A stretch of 64,000 bases of DNA from Owenia fusiformis (GCA_903813345.2 CAIIXF020000007.1:23049564-23113563); one strand, 5' to 3'. Shown: positions 36,771-49,592, counted from the stretch's first letter. A program made the numbers and translations. Notes: a model not told the origin generated them from the letters alone.

Positions 36771-39284
36771 ATCACAATAAAATAAAATACAATTATACAA
36801 TACATTACTTGCACATATAATCCGAGGCATATAAAATATTCAATATCCAACAAATGATTTGTCCAAACCACTATCACATTCATCCAGCTTTCGTTCCATT
36901 CATGCCATTCTTACTTAAAATTCATAACTTCATTTTCCATAGATAAAACACTTGACAATAAATGTTTACACTTTTCAGGCGTTCGCCAAAGTAACATAAT
37001 TCACAGTACAAGTAAAAGTGGAGTCAGTTATGACATTAAAACCCTTGAATTGCACTTGCTATATATGGCACCATTTTTTGACATAAGTATATTTAATACA
37101 TACATTTTTGATATCTAACGAAGTGGTGTTGAAAAGTGGCCCCACTTGATGATAGCAGGCCTCGAAAACTTTGCACTGGGCTCCATGTTAATTTATCAAT
37201 CTTAAAAAAAACAACCTGCAGAACAGTTCTAGAGTAATAATGCCCATATTCCTAGTATGTTATAATAACATGATTATATTCAAAATAAGAAGGGTTAAAT
37301 TTTTTCTTTTATCTAGTTCAAAAGATACTGGCGTTTGAATTTTGGAAAATCACCATTGGCTGCCATTATAAACTGCTACCAATATGACTTTACTAAAGTG
37401 TCATTTTCTCAAAAAATCTACCATGGAATTTTCTAATTGTTCTTTAATAATTTTCATTATAACCGTTTAATATACTTCCGGCTCTCAGGCTGAATTATGC
37501 CTGTCATTAACAGGGGTAAAAGATACCAAAAACTAGAATCCCAATTTTTCGTAATTTGGAGTACACAATGCAACAGAAAATAATACAAAATGATTTTAAA
37601 TATATGATTTAGGTTTCTAAGCTATACGCTTGTGGTTATTTTTCTTATCGGTGGAGAGGTTAAGCTTTGCATATATAATCGAAACTGAACCTGTACGTAT
37701 CACTCGACCAGATACAAATTCATGTAGCCTTCTCATATAAATAGCCGTTCAAATCCAGTGTTTGTTTAGACTACACCATAGCGTGTAATGATTCTATAGT
37801 ATGTCATTGATGCGGTTTTATGGCTGGTTTTCTAATACATATTTTAAACGAGCTCGTTTCGTAAGATTTTTGGCGCTAAATCATGCATGACATACATCAT
37901 CGTGTTCAGCAAGAATTCAACTGTACATCGAAATCAAAATTGACAGCATAGTGTTCAATAGACACGAGTTAAATGGTTCCCGTTGACCCAACGTCAAATA
38001 TTCAAATCTCCCGTTCTAAACCCGAAACTCTGAAGCTGAAAGAGTATCTGAAGTAGACTAAGCGCGCATAAAACTATGAGCGCTCGATACATTCCTTTGT
38101 TAATTTTTGTACTTTGCGTTCACGGTTACGTTGTGAAAAACATCGTTAGCTTAACCTCTCCAATACCCAAAAATTACGTAATCAGTGAATCGATGTGTTG
38201 TATTGTTTCTCAGCTTTTAATGAAATAAATGCTACAAATGAATTACTTTTATATTAGAATGACAAATGCTTAAATTATGCTAGTTTTTCACAAAATTGGG
38301 CTCAATACGTTTTGAGATATAGACTTTTATTCCACGGTGAACATTATCAATAAAGGAGGGCATATTGCCCTTCCTTGACTACTTGCGACTACAACTCTAT
38401 TTCTCGTACTCAGATATTCTTCCTAAAATTTGATTATATCCAGCGGTAAGGTCAAAGAAAAAACAACCATCAGAAAACTTGATGATAACCAGCAGTACTA
38501 ACGTCGAGCCGAGGAAGAATTGTAAGGCGTTCGATTGCATATTACTCAAATTGATTATTTGACATGCCCTTGGAATGTATGTAACAGCATTTAATTAGAT
38601 AAATCTTACCTATTTGTTGTTGTATTATGTTTTATAAAACATGAACAATAATTTGTTGTTTGACCCCTTGCGATAATATGGATAAATTCGGGTAATGACA
38701 TGTTTTAAATGTAAGAAAACTAATTTATTCGCTATCATAAATAACCTAAATATTCCAAACAATTTTGTTGAATCTGCTTGGTTCATATTTGAAATATGTA
38801 ACAAAATCTGAAACAAAATATTTGCATTTTTGACCCCTTGTGATGCAAGAAATTTTTCGTTCCGAAAGCCGGAAGTCTTTTCAGCAAATGGTGTTTTAAG
38901 AGAAGCAAGACATATGCACCTCCTTAAATATTGCTTCAAATGTTGCTGCGCTATAGTGTGCTACGGATCCTTCATATTCGGAAGTCATATCATGGACTTA
39001 TCACCTTAGAACGATTTTCAAGTATTATTATTTTGTATGTAGACCTGATTTCGATGTAAAAAGTCTCAACGCCGCTTATTATATTCATTAGGATCACTGA
39101 CACCGTGCCTCTAATCCATTATCTCGATTAATTTTGCCTTAACATGTTCATTTATTGATATTAATGACCGATATACCTTGCATATGGTATTCATCAGGTC
39201 AGACATGATTACCTGTTTTATTTGAAATTTTTGAATAAAACGCTACACTGTAATGTTTATATCATTCTGTGTGTTAGTCGTTTT
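36771..39284. other. No gene seen
   Basis: AT-rich. A TATAAATAG sequence near 37735 is not followed by any recognisable coding exon. The minus-strand ORF of 104 codons at 38625-38939 has no recognised domain. Confidence 0.45.
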
Positions 39285-40133
39285 CACCCTATGCAGACAG
39301 AGCCTGTGGGAAATATTGGGTGCGGAGCAAATGAGCGGAGGGTGCGGAGCTAACGGTTATTTTTGAATTTAAATTTGGGATATTTCTGAAACTAAGACGT
39401 TTTGGGACTTCAAATATACCAAGATATGTGTATTTGACACCAAATATCAATACAATTGTGAAAATAGTAGCGCAATTCATTCTATAGCGACGCAGTGTGC
39501 CTTAAACCTTTCCCAGACCTATATATTTTGAAATTATCCTTTTAATACTGAGTCCCCAGCATTCATAAAAAATGGTGTTCAAGGTGCACTATCTATACAA
39601 ATTATTTTTGCATCTTGGAAGCCAGGCAGTATCTGTGTGATTTTATAAAAATTCGGAAATTTTTTCAGATATGAGCCCCCTCTAAATATTGGGTGCGGAG
39701 CAGCTCCATAAACGTAGCTCCGCACCCAATATTTAGAGGGGCTCATATCTGAAGAACATTTCCGAATTTTTATAAAATCACACAGATACTGCCTGGCTTC
39801 CAAGATGCAAAAATAATTTGCATGGGTAGTGTATCTTGAACACCATTTTTTATGAATGCTGGGGACGCAGTATTAAAAGGATACTCTCAAAATATATAGG
39901 TCTGGGAAATGTTTAAGGCATACTGCGTCGCTATAAAATGAATTGCACTGCTATTTTCACAATTTTATTGATATTTGGTGTCAAATACACATATCTTGGT
40001 ATATTTGAAGTCCCAAAACGGCTTAGTTTCAGAAATATCCCAATTTTAAATTCAAAAATGACCGTTAGCTCCGCACCCTCCGCTCAATTGCGCCGCACCC
40101 AATATTTCCCACAGGCTCTGTCTGCATAGGGTG
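39285..40133. mobile_element. 849-bp foldback element, 6-bp target duplication
   Basis: Almost entirely palindromic. The left arm starts CACCCTATGCAGACAGAGCC and the right arm ends with its complement; the arms are about 415 bp and meet near 39709 around GTGCGGAGC and GCTCCGCAC. The flanks CGTTTT (39279-39284) and CGTTTT (40134-40139) are a perfect 6-bp direct repeat. GGGTGCGGAG words lie at both ends and the centre. Each arm contains the same 63-codon ORF (39289-39480 minus, 39938-40129 plus), an automatic result of the palindrome. Confidence 0.88.
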
Positions 40134-40139
40134 CGTTTT

Positions 40140-42261
40140 GTTTACATTTATACGGAATAAAACAGACAAATTTATGAAAAATGGTTACCTTGTCCTACGG
40201 AAATTGAGTTTATGTTTCACAAACAAGATCGGAGCTCAAATGAATAGATTGTACTACTATATTCGTTGACACGAAACACATCTCTAACGATAGAAGAATG
40301 AAAAAGCATTCGGGTCCCAACCTCCTTTGTTTACATTCTTAAAAATGTGAAAAATTAGAAAAGTTGTCATAACTTTTTATAATTCCAATTATCGAAACCG
40401 ATTTCACATGCCATGCTTGCTGAGACATCTAAATAAATGATATCTTTAAAGCTAAATAAGTGATGGAACATCGCCTAAGAATTCCGTAAGATGTTTCTTG
40501 GAAAACTAGTTTTTAGGATGTTTGTAATTTGGCAACTAGTATCAAATCTTGGTGATCGTCAAGATTCTTTTCCAAGGAAAATTACGTGAACAAATGATGG
40601 TAGCTGGCCCCAATTGTTTAGGTGTAGAGATTTGGTTCACAACTATACTGTAGAATACATACAATGCTAATCTTAAATGGCTTTTTTGGTAGACATGAAA
40701 CGTTATAAGCTTATCAATTCAAACAGAATTCTGGCATGGTTTTATACACTTGGTCTACATCTTTCATTGCACCAAACCATTGGCAGTGTCCTGGTGTATC
40801 CGCAAATGCATTACCTTGATAACATTCCGAACTTTATCAATCACTCTACTACATCTGTAAAGATATTGGGTAAACAAATACAGAGTTCACGAGTAGCTCT
40901 TGTCTCGGTTGTAGGTTTAGATGAAACAAACTAATGTGTACTTTCAGAAAATGTTGACATTCTCTCATCAATGCTTGCTCCCAAATATTTCGAATATATT
41001 TCTGGAACATTTTTCATTCAATCTTGAAATCCCTGAGAATTTTTTTTATTAATTGCACGAATCTCAAGAGCGCTAAAATTTATACGCGGACTTTTTAATT
41101 TATCATTGCTTTTTCATGGTCGAGTTATCTCTTAATGTTCCCTTATCTGTTAGATGCTTCTGTTTAGTATAGCCGATTCCTAGTTGGTAGATGTCTTTAA
41201 AAGTCCATTTCCAATGTATCTTCTACCGCATATTCCGGATTGATATGATTACATATTGCATATTACACAAAGATGATGAAATGGTTGATATAACCAGACT
41301 AAAGATCCAATTTAAAGTACAACTACTGGTATTTTTCTCATAAATTCATAGCTTTACTGGGTGTCTCGAAAGTATGCATCCCCCTAGGCAGACATATACC
41401 AATGTCTCCATAATATGTGTCATATATCATTTTAAAGCTTATTCAAAGTTACATTGATTTGCCAAGTATCATGGTTCATCTCACAAATGGGAAAACGTTA
41501 CAGGCATTAATTCAAAACTTACTGTTTGGCCAAAATTAACCTGTAAGTTAAGTTAACCTGTAAAGTTATTGACAACGTAATAGAGGATAATTCCTTCTCA
41601 AAAACCTACCTTGGACGTTTTCACAAAAGGCTCAAATCGTAGCTCCTCATATCAATTGTCAATGCGTATTAAATCATTAAAATCAAAAAATGATATCAGT
41701 ACTAAATTATGTAATTACATATTGATTGATTTATATGAACAAATAGCTGAACAGAATCAGTGAAAAATAGTACCAATAATTCCTTAAATGGCATGAGCTG
41801 AATATTGGTGTTATCAAATATTAGATATATATGTAAATCTTCACCTAGCGAACACTAAGAACAGTACCATCACATTGATGTACAATGTATGATGTTAAAG
41901 ACAGGCCACATGTGTTCGTTATGTCTAAATAATGATGAAGTGTGTAGGAAGCGTGATGTTGATATTTCCGTCTTTTTAAGAGCATTGTGACACTCAAGAG
42001 ATGTTCTTTCTAAATTCTAATAATACACATCACTGGGTACCTGAATTATACTAGACTTATATATTAACTATAAATAACGACGGATGTAATATGCATGGAA
42101 CGTGATGCAAAGTTGAAATGAGGCGCTTTGTGGTAAGTGAAATTTATGTATTAAAAGATGTCCCTGTGGATTATGAGTTCAGTGATCGCAGCATCATCTT
42201 GCTCCTTTTGAGTCTTAATTTCCAAACGTATACTTAGAACTTTTTAGAACTAAAATTCTAA
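40140..42261. other. No gene seen; one isolated MITE left terminus
   Basis: AT-rich. At about 41358 CTGGGTGTCTCGAAAGT resembles a left end of the CAGGGTG group, with ATATATCATTTTAAAG about 70 bp inward, but no matching right end was found. The ORF at 40677-40934 (85 codons) has no recognised domain. Confidence 0.45.
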
Positions 42262-42947
42262 CCTCCCTATCACACCAAACTAGTTCTTACCCGTTCTTGC
42301 CAGTCCTACGAAAACGTCGTAAAACGGGCTCAATCTGGCTGTGGTCGTCAAATATGTCTAAAATAATTAGCTGCTTCGTTCATAAACTGTCTTCAATACG
42401 TCCATCTCATTCGCAGTTCGTTCAGGTCGCACCACGTCGGTGTGCAACGTCGTATAACGCGTCCCTTAGTCTTGAAAGTCATCATGACCTGATTACAGAA
42501 CGGTATGGTCGCCATCGAATTTTGAATCGATTCAAAATTCTAGATCACATTCCCCGTCCGGGTGCGTAAACAAACCGTAGAACGTTGTAGCTACATCCAT
42601 TCCGTTCGCACACAGTTTAAAATCAGTTTGAAGAACGCAGTGGCAATTTGCTTGGTTTGATAGCTATATTTTTGCTAACTCGTTGATAAATATGTTTTTA
42701 ATCAGTTTTAAGCCGTAGTGCGTCCAGCTCGTCGTTAGTAGGTTGTCACTCGTTCTAATTGTAGAACGTGACGACCAAGAGAACATTTTGAGCATGCTCT
42801 AAGTTCTAGAGGACCTACCCGTTTGAGTGCGTTCGATGATGATGTAAATAGACCCCAAACGGTTCTAAGTACGTCCAGTTCGTTCGTACACAGTTGAAAC
42901 CCGTTTTCGAGAACGTAGTTAGAACTAGTTTGGTGTGATAGTAGGGT
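42262..42947. mobile_element. Harbinger-like MITE family J, copy J2
   Basis: Same ends as J1 (left CCTCCCTATCACACCAAACT, right complementary to ACCCTACTATCACACCAAAC). Flanked by TAA at 42259-42261 and 42948-42950. Internally it shares the GTTC-rich sequence and a 90-codon ORF (42297-42569) closely similar to that of J1, for example SSIRPSHSQFVQVAPR. Confidence 0.75.
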
Positions 42948-43493
42948 TAATACACTTTTTGAATATCCCCGCGAACCGTTAATACTACATTGGGCCATCT
43001 AGATTATAAAAAACATAGATCGCCTTTTTAACATCAGTTCGTGACAGTTGGATATATAATATTTCAAAAAGAATGGAACTTCCCTCTATACGGGCAAAGC
43101 ATCTCTCGTTAAAGGCATTCCTTTGACATTTCTATCGATATCATTCTTCATACATGGCGTGAATAACTACTAGCTGTAACCCGGAGATGATAGTATTATT
43201 CTCTTCAAAGGTTCAGGTGAGTTACTTTTGTTCAGATAGCTAGTATAGTATTGAGCAATATATGATAAACTCAAAGGTCGTTGACATTGAGCTTGTATTC
43301 GCGAATGCAACTAATGCCCGTCGGCTATCGGTTTGACTTACTATTTCATTACCAACTCATTTAATTATAAATTGGCAGGTACTTTTTTATATTTAAATGA
43401 GTTTCCCATAAGCGAATGCAACTTTCGGCTGTCGGCTGTCTCCGGATTAACCTACTATTTTATGACAGAATCACTTAAATATGGATGGAATAG

Positions 43494-43860
43494 TTGTTGG
43501 ATTTACACTAGAGCCCTAAGACGTCTTGGGTAAAACGTTTTTGCGTTAAAAAGCTTTACAAATGTAATGTAAATCCAGATTTTCTCAAGACCTCTCGGCT
43601 AAGAGCGCTTAGCTAAAACGTTTTAGGACCCTAGTCATAGCCAAGACGTCTTAGCGTTAACACGTTTTACAAGCGAGTTGTTGGATTTACACTAGAGGCC
43701 CAAGACGTCTTGGCTAAAACGTTTTACAAGTGTAATGTAAATCCAGATTTTCTCAAGAGCTCTCGGCTAATAGTGCTTAGCTAAAACGTTTTAGGACCCT
43801 AGTCATAGCCAAGACGTCTTAGCGTCAAAACGTTTGCGTTGCGCCGAACTAAACATTTGA
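43494..43860 (+). repeat. Tandem duplication, ~185 bp unit, two copies
   Basis: Unit one starts at about 43493 and unit two at about 43678, each with GTTGGATTTACACTAGAG, then ACGTCTTGG, GTAATGTAAATCCAGATTTT and CCTAGTCATAGCCAAGACGT in the same order. Confidence 0.85.
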
Positions 43861-44636
43861 AACTTTCCATTTACATATGTCGCATGGTCCTTTCTTTTGT
43901 CTTATCCCTTGTTCCCAATATCATCCCAAAATTATTGAGAAAAACTTATTTGCCCGGCGATTTATCGTAATCCTAATATATGCATAAAATCTTCCTGCAC
44001 TCTTTCATGCTTTTAACAATGCTGTCTTTAGGACATATTTTTGTGAAACAGGTGCATTATTTTGCACAAAGTATAGAAGCGGGAAAGGTAGCTATATTGA
44101 CTGAACCGTCCTTGAGTACTGAACTGCTTTTTTTCATTTTACATGTAAACCTACATATCTCTAAGACGTTTTACAAAAACAGGTGTAAACTCAATCATAT
44201 TTCGTAAAACGTCTTGGAAATGGTGGTGTAAACTCAACATACTTTTTCTAAAACGTTTTGGCCAAGACGTCTTGGAATGCCGCGTGTAGTGTAAATAGGG
44301 CTAGTATAAATCCATCGGTTTTAGCCCGGTTTTTTTGCGTTGCGCTGAACGAAAAATTTGAAACTTTCTGTTTACATGTGTCGCAAGGTTCTTTTCTCTT
44401 ATCCCTTGTTCCCAATATCATTCCAAATATATCGAGAAGAACTAATTTGGCTGGCGATCTATCATAATCCTAATATATGAACAAACTATTCCTGCTGTCT
44501 TTCAGGCCACAATGCTGTCTTTAGGACATATTTTTAGAAAAACAGGTGGAAACTCAATCATATTTCGTAAGACGTCTTGAAAATGGTGGTGTAAACTCAA
44601 CATACTTTTTCTAAAACGTTTTAGCCAAGACGTCTT

Positions 44637-45150
44637 CACTGCTACCCACCTAGCTACACAGACGTATCGTCAGTGTATCATGGCGGAACTTCTTCCGGGA
44701 TTTGAATTCGGTAAGATATTTTTATTTCTCGATTTACATCTACTTATAAATCACAATGTGGATTATAATTTGGCTCGAAGTTATGGGAGATAGTCTAGTT
44801 TGAGAATGTGTCGATGGGTTTAGGTTTGGTATGTTAACAAAGACGCATTTCACATATTTAGTCCCTCGCTTTTGTTACACTGACGATCGGCATTAATATT
44901 GCCAATATTACACTGATATTGGTCGTTCGTCAGTGTAACAAAAGCGAGGAACTAAATACGTGAATTGTGTCTTCGCTAATGTATAAAACCTTAAACCATC
45001 GACACATTCTCAAACTAGACCATCTTCCTTAAATTCGAGCCAAATTATGATCCACAATGTGACCTTTAAGTAGGTGTAAATCGGGAAATAAAAAAAATCT
45101 TACCGAAACCTAGTCCCGGAAGTGTCTGTGTAACTAGGTGGGCAGCAGTG
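44637..45150. mobile_element. Foldback M, 514 bp, 5-bp target duplication
   Basis: Begins CACTGCTACCCACCTAGCTA, ends with the near-complement GCAGCAGTG. The arms extend about 240 bp to a small loop near 44890-44930 (CGCTTTTGTTACACTGACGA mirrored). GTCTT flanks it on both sides (44632-44636 and 45151-45155). The empty site is seen in the neighbouring repeat copy at about 44262-44275 (AAGACGTCTTGGAATGCC), proving the 5-bp duplication. The left arm contains ATGGCGGAACTTCTTCCGGG followed by GGTAAGAT, a start-codon plus splice-donor-like arrangement. CACTG ends with a 5-bp duplication fit Transib best, but this is tentative. Confidence 0.85.
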
Positions 45151-45279
45151 GTCTTGGAGAGTCGCGTGTAGTGTAAATAGGGCTAGTGGCAGGTTCTGTT
45201 CATATTTAATGAGTTGCCAATAAGATAGTAGGTTAAGCCGGTAGCCGACAGTCGAAAGTTGTATTCGCGAATACAAGCT

Positions 45280-45937
45280 ACAAGTAATAGGAAAGCTAAC
45301 ATTTGTTTATTTTCTCTTGGTTATATGCAAAATGATAACTTATAGTCTATGAATCCTGACGTATTCGAGCCACTGTATAACAGCTAATTCTTTTTGTGAA
45401 ACAACTTTATGTATTTGTTTAATTCAAAATGGAGACCCTAATTCCCGCGGATTTCATTTGAAAATCTAAAAAACACCGACGGATCTAAAACCCTTCCCGA
45501 GGCAGATAAGAACATTTATCTATACTGCTTCAAAACGATTCTAGAAAATAGTTGACAGACTCATGATCAAGAGAATCCGATTTCGCCATTTGAAAACCCG
45601 ACTCAAGTGTGGCATATTACAGAGTTCTACATGATATTCCACTCAGCGGTGCTTGAGTCCTTGTGTATGTAATTCCCCATACCATCTCCCATTTCTCAGT
45701 TTCTGGTAGGTGAAATCAGTTAAGTAGATATGGTGCGTTTGTGGGTATTTGGGTGGGAGCGCTGACTTGTTCCTGATTAGTCTGGGACGCCATAAAGTAA
45801 AACAGTCGAATCTATACCCCTCCTACGTTTGTTAATGTTGGACTTTTTTCAACAATTATAACCAGTCAGAATAGATGACAAAGATGAATTTATGAATCGC
45901 CCAAATTAAAACTTTTACTTGCCCTAATGCAAAATCG
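45280..45937. other. No gene seen
   Basis: AT-rich sequence without recognised repeats or coding frames. Confidence 0.5.
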
Positions 45938-46012
45938 GTTCACGTCTGCAAGACTTGAACCCGCAACATTTCAAATGCCGATCGATTGCAACACAACTGA
46001 GATCAGCGACTG
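45938..46012 (-). ncRNA. tRNA-like sequence, possible SINE head
   Basis: On the minus strand an A-box-like TGATCTCAGTTG (starting 46005) is followed exactly 44 bases later by a B-box-like GGTTCAAGTC (starting 45961), the spacing of a tRNA gene. A T arm GCGGG-TTCAAGT-CTTGC can form with two G-U pairs. The acceptor stem does not pair, so it is not a functional tRNA. It may be a tRNA pseudogene or the head of a SINE; no second copy was noticed in the window. Confidence 0.35.
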
Positions 46013-49000
46013 AACTGACTGCCTCTGGGGACTTAAAACGCATGTACTCCCTCGCCTTTATCGACTCTCCATTAGAGAATGTGTTAGCCCAATTTGTGTC
46101 TACTGGGGGAGGGGGTGCTTTTTTCTAATACTGCAGAAAAAACAAAGTGATCATTATCTGTTGCTCTGTTAGCACATTGAAATCCCTTTCCAACATCCTT
46201 TATTTCATAAAGGTTAGATGCTTGATATGAATGTCAAAGATAAAAAACAAGTTGAACTTGAAATTGTTGATTATTCATTTACGCGTTCGAATGATTTCTA
46301 TGAGTTTTCGCGATACATCTTTGAAAGTGCACAAGTTAGGTTCTAGAAAATCTATTTTTGTTACATTGGAAAGCAAATCGATTTTCTTTTTAGGAAATAC
46401 AACATTTTTGACACCAGAAAATTGTTTTGGAAGAAAATTGACAATTTATCACAAAATGTACAGAATTTACATCCCCTAGGGTGAAAGTTACTTTTTCCCT
46501 GACCTCAATAATACCAACATTATTGAAATCAGACAAGTAATAAAAACCGCCAAAGAGGGGGGGGGGGTGGTGGGAGTGGGTAGTGTTATGAAAAATGTTG
46601 CGGACATTAGGGTAAAGCCTGCCAAAGCTCGAATTAATTTCTCCCGTTTCATTGAGGTTGGAAAGAGGCAAAGACTAATTTTTTAAACCGCCAAACATAA
46701 GTATTAACTTTTGATCGTATAGGAGAGTTGGAGTTTCAACACTTATGTAGGGTAGTGTAAATTGGTACCTTAACATGGAATATCACTTGGTAGATATCAC
46801 TTGCACAAAGCTCATTGCACAGAAAGAAAAATGTGAATAAACATTGGCCGTTTTCTGATTCCTAACTAATAAGAATTTATTACTGTACTCTTACTATTTC
46901 ATTACTACTATACTATTTCTACTATTAATAATTCAACAGATATGTCTTCAAACGCCCCTTGAAAGACCATATAACACGAAGCTTGAGCACATCTGCGGCA
47001 TAAGTTACTTTGCACCTGAGTCTCATGACTATAAGGACGGTTACACCCCAAGAAAAAATTCACAATCTTCTAAAATCAAAATGTACAATGGCAGCGATCG
47101 ATTCCACCAATTCTATTCTATTGTCAAATTCTGGGCAATAATCTAAGTCCCTCTCGCTGAGATGGAGCGATTTTCACATTAGCCCCGAGCACGAGTTTTA
47201 ATTAATTGAATTCTGTGTTTTGAATAATGATTGTCATAATAAGATCTCTGTCATTCAATCAAAGCATTTCGCTGTAATTCGCGACCTCTATCATATCTCC
47301 GACCTTATGGAAAAAAATCAAACATTAACAGACTATCTTATAGTATGCCAAACCTTTGGAAGGAAGTGTACATGTACACATATACTGCGAACTCCATATT
47401 AACAGCCGAAATTCCGTCCTTAGATCACATTTTGTTATATTTCAAAAGCATTCAGTGACTTCGCAGTCCACTCACGACATTATTTCTGGCTTTTGTATTG
47501 TCTTCTTTACTCCTCCGCACATAAAAAACATAAAGCTGACAGAGTAACGTTAGCAAGAAACCATCAATTTAATGATTACCTATGTGTTTGTGTTGGTAAT
47601 TTGAATTAAGTTCAATTAACAGGAAAGCTATTTACAGAATTAACAGTTAATAGTTCATGTAAAAGGTGAACCAATTCTTTATTTATGTAGATCGGTCAAT
47701 GTACTCTGCATTCGAAATCTCTTTAGTGCTAACTTTCGATAGTTAAGCTAATTTGCAATGTTAATGGTCGGATAAATCGGCCAAAAAGAGAAGTCTTCGC
47801 GAACATTGTGGTTTTCCAGTATTCATCATCAGTGATAAAGGTATTGGATTTTCCTGGAAACTCATCCATGATATGTATCTCTCAAGAATATATCAATCGC
47901 ATCTATTATTTTTTTTATTTATAACAGATGTCGTATTGAGTTGTTTGCCATGATATATATATATATGCTCCAATACGATTTTTTCCCGGGGACAATACGA
48001 TTTTTTCATGTAATACGCTCTAATGCGATTTCTTCCCATGATCAGAGCAATATCAGGTATATAATAGCAAGTGATTAATCACATATTTGGGACAGGGATG
48101 ATATCAGGGATGATATATTGATAGTATCATCCCGGATGAATTAAAAAATTTTACATTTTTTTAAATTTCATTATTTCAAAGAATCTTTATATTTTCAAAA
48201 ATTGTTTATTTAAAAAAAAAATGTTTTCAAAAATTTGCATTTTTTCGATTTTTTAAATACAGCATTATGTTATTCTTTTTTCCAAAATTCTCAATACACG
48301 TTAGGGCAGGAACTTTAATATTCTTGAGAGTCGAACATTTTGTTCTCTCATTCAACAGAGGAATTTAGGTACTAGATATTGCTCTTGACCATGGTATAAG
48401 GATGTTATTTACCTGTCGGGATGATATGAGGCCGGGATATCCCTGGGATGATATCAATATTTCAATATTCAAGTTGATATCATCCTTGTGATATTCCCCA
48501 TATCCATTCCCTCCTGGTAGATAACGTCTTTGTTCATGCTTCATACTTCAACACATGGAGCATAACACTACTCATTATTTTCTTCTTTTGGTGCATAAAA
48601 AAACAAGCCTTTGTGAAAAGTACCACACAGGTTTTCAAATGAGATATTTTTATGAGGATGAACTAATGTGTTTACTTATTCATATAGTATTGAATTTCAT
48701 GGTCAGACACCATACTCAAATGGTTATGATGCACCATACTCTTTCGATGACAGATATCTATCTATTTCTCCATATGGTACATTTCTCGTGAACAAACTGT
48801 GTTGCAATGTTCTATATATTAAGCGTTTGAGGATGCTTTACCATGTCTACGGGCTGTCAGAGATATCCGGCTGACTTATCATGTTTCAGTTTAGTCGATA
48901 CTTCTTTGCTTAAAGAAGGCGACAATCATTTCCGCATTCATTGTCACATGGAATAATTACGGTGTGCCTTCCTTAAGAATTCATGACCACGCAAGTACAA

Positions 49001-49514
49001 TTGATTAATTTTAGTAGATTTTCGGTAATGAGTTGCGCTCCTTTGAAATCAGTTTGGAAAAGTGAACCAGACATAGTTTATTGAAATATCAATAGCCTTG
49101 TTGAGCTCTTAGTAAGTGCTATTAAGGACTAGAAGGTAGTATGAAGGGAGGAAAACTTTATATTTCATAATCTCATTATCATGTAATACCCATTTTCTGA
49201 AAAATCCGAGAGTACCGACTTTATTTTTGGTATATTATTTATTAAGGAATAAATAATGACAGGCCATTCAATATGTTGAAATTCAGCACGAGTTGGACAG
49301 AATGTCGTACAAAGCACGAACCAAAGGTGAATGCATTTGTACTGACATTCTTTCCAACGAGTGTGGAATTTCACCATATCGAATGGCCAATCAATATTTA
49401 TTTCGATTCAAACATAAAAAATGAAAGCAAGCATTGTTCAGAGAATCAGGGATTGGGTCCGTGAAATTACTAAGTTAATGTCATTCAGGCGTCAAAATCC
49501 GTCGCTGGGCCATT
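46013..49514. other. No gene established; motif-rich patch near 48 kb
   Basis: AT-rich with a poly-G tract at 46557. Between 47970 and 48030 AATACGATTTTTTCCC and TAATGCGATTTCTTCCC-like units repeat, and between 48100 and 48500 GGGATGATATC and its complement recur. An ORF at 48668-48874 contains a Tyr-rich stretch (see findings), the only candidate exon, but it is not assignable. Confidence 0.4.
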
Positions 49515-49579
49515 CCCAGAGCCAAGGAGGATTGGCTCCCAGAGTGCACCACCGATATTCTGTCCCATATATGGTAGCG

Positions 49580-49592
49580 TGACCTTTGACCT
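49580..49592 (-). promoter_or_regulatory. DR1 nuclear-receptor-type motif, left arm
   Basis: Reads AGGTCAAAGGTCA on the minus strand, two perfect AGGTCA half-sites spaced by one base, the classic DR1 bound by HNF4/RXR-type receptors. The match is seen; binding is not shown. Confidence 0.5.

Larger units (their letters stand above)
43494..45183. mobile_element. Element L inserted in foldback K, rich in GACGTC and AACGTT palindromes
   Basis: The pre-insertion sequence GGAATAGTGCCAGG survives in the other K copy (about 56354). Here TAG occurs on both sides (43491-43493 and 45184-45186), suggesting a 3-bp duplication. The left end has GGATTTACACTAGAG and the right end TAGTGTAAATAGGGC, sharing ATTTACACTA in inverted form. 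The interior contains seven AAGACGTCTT-type and about seven AAAACGTTTT-type palindromes, a tandem 185-bp duplication, and a second duplication (43835-44290 versus 44330-44640). No transposase is visible. Confidence 0.6.
43290..45279. mobile_element. Foldback family K, copy 1, interrupted
   Basis: The left end GCTTGTATTCGCGAATGC and right end TTCGCGAATACAAGC are inverted. Inside them CTACTATTTTATGAC and ATAAGATAGTAGGTTAAGC also pair. The uninterrupted version at 56263-56446 is only 184 bp, because this copy holds element L (43494-45183). The ends contain the palindrome TTCGCGAA. Confidence 0.75.

Noticed and set aside
38625-38939. 104-codon minus-strand ORF as a possible gene
   Set aside because: No recognisable motif, no splice or promoter context; chance frame cannot be excluded.
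39289-40129. Matching 63-codon ORFs in both arms of the 849-bp palindrome
   Set aside because: The identity follows automatically from the inverted arms; no domain and no start context supports a gene.
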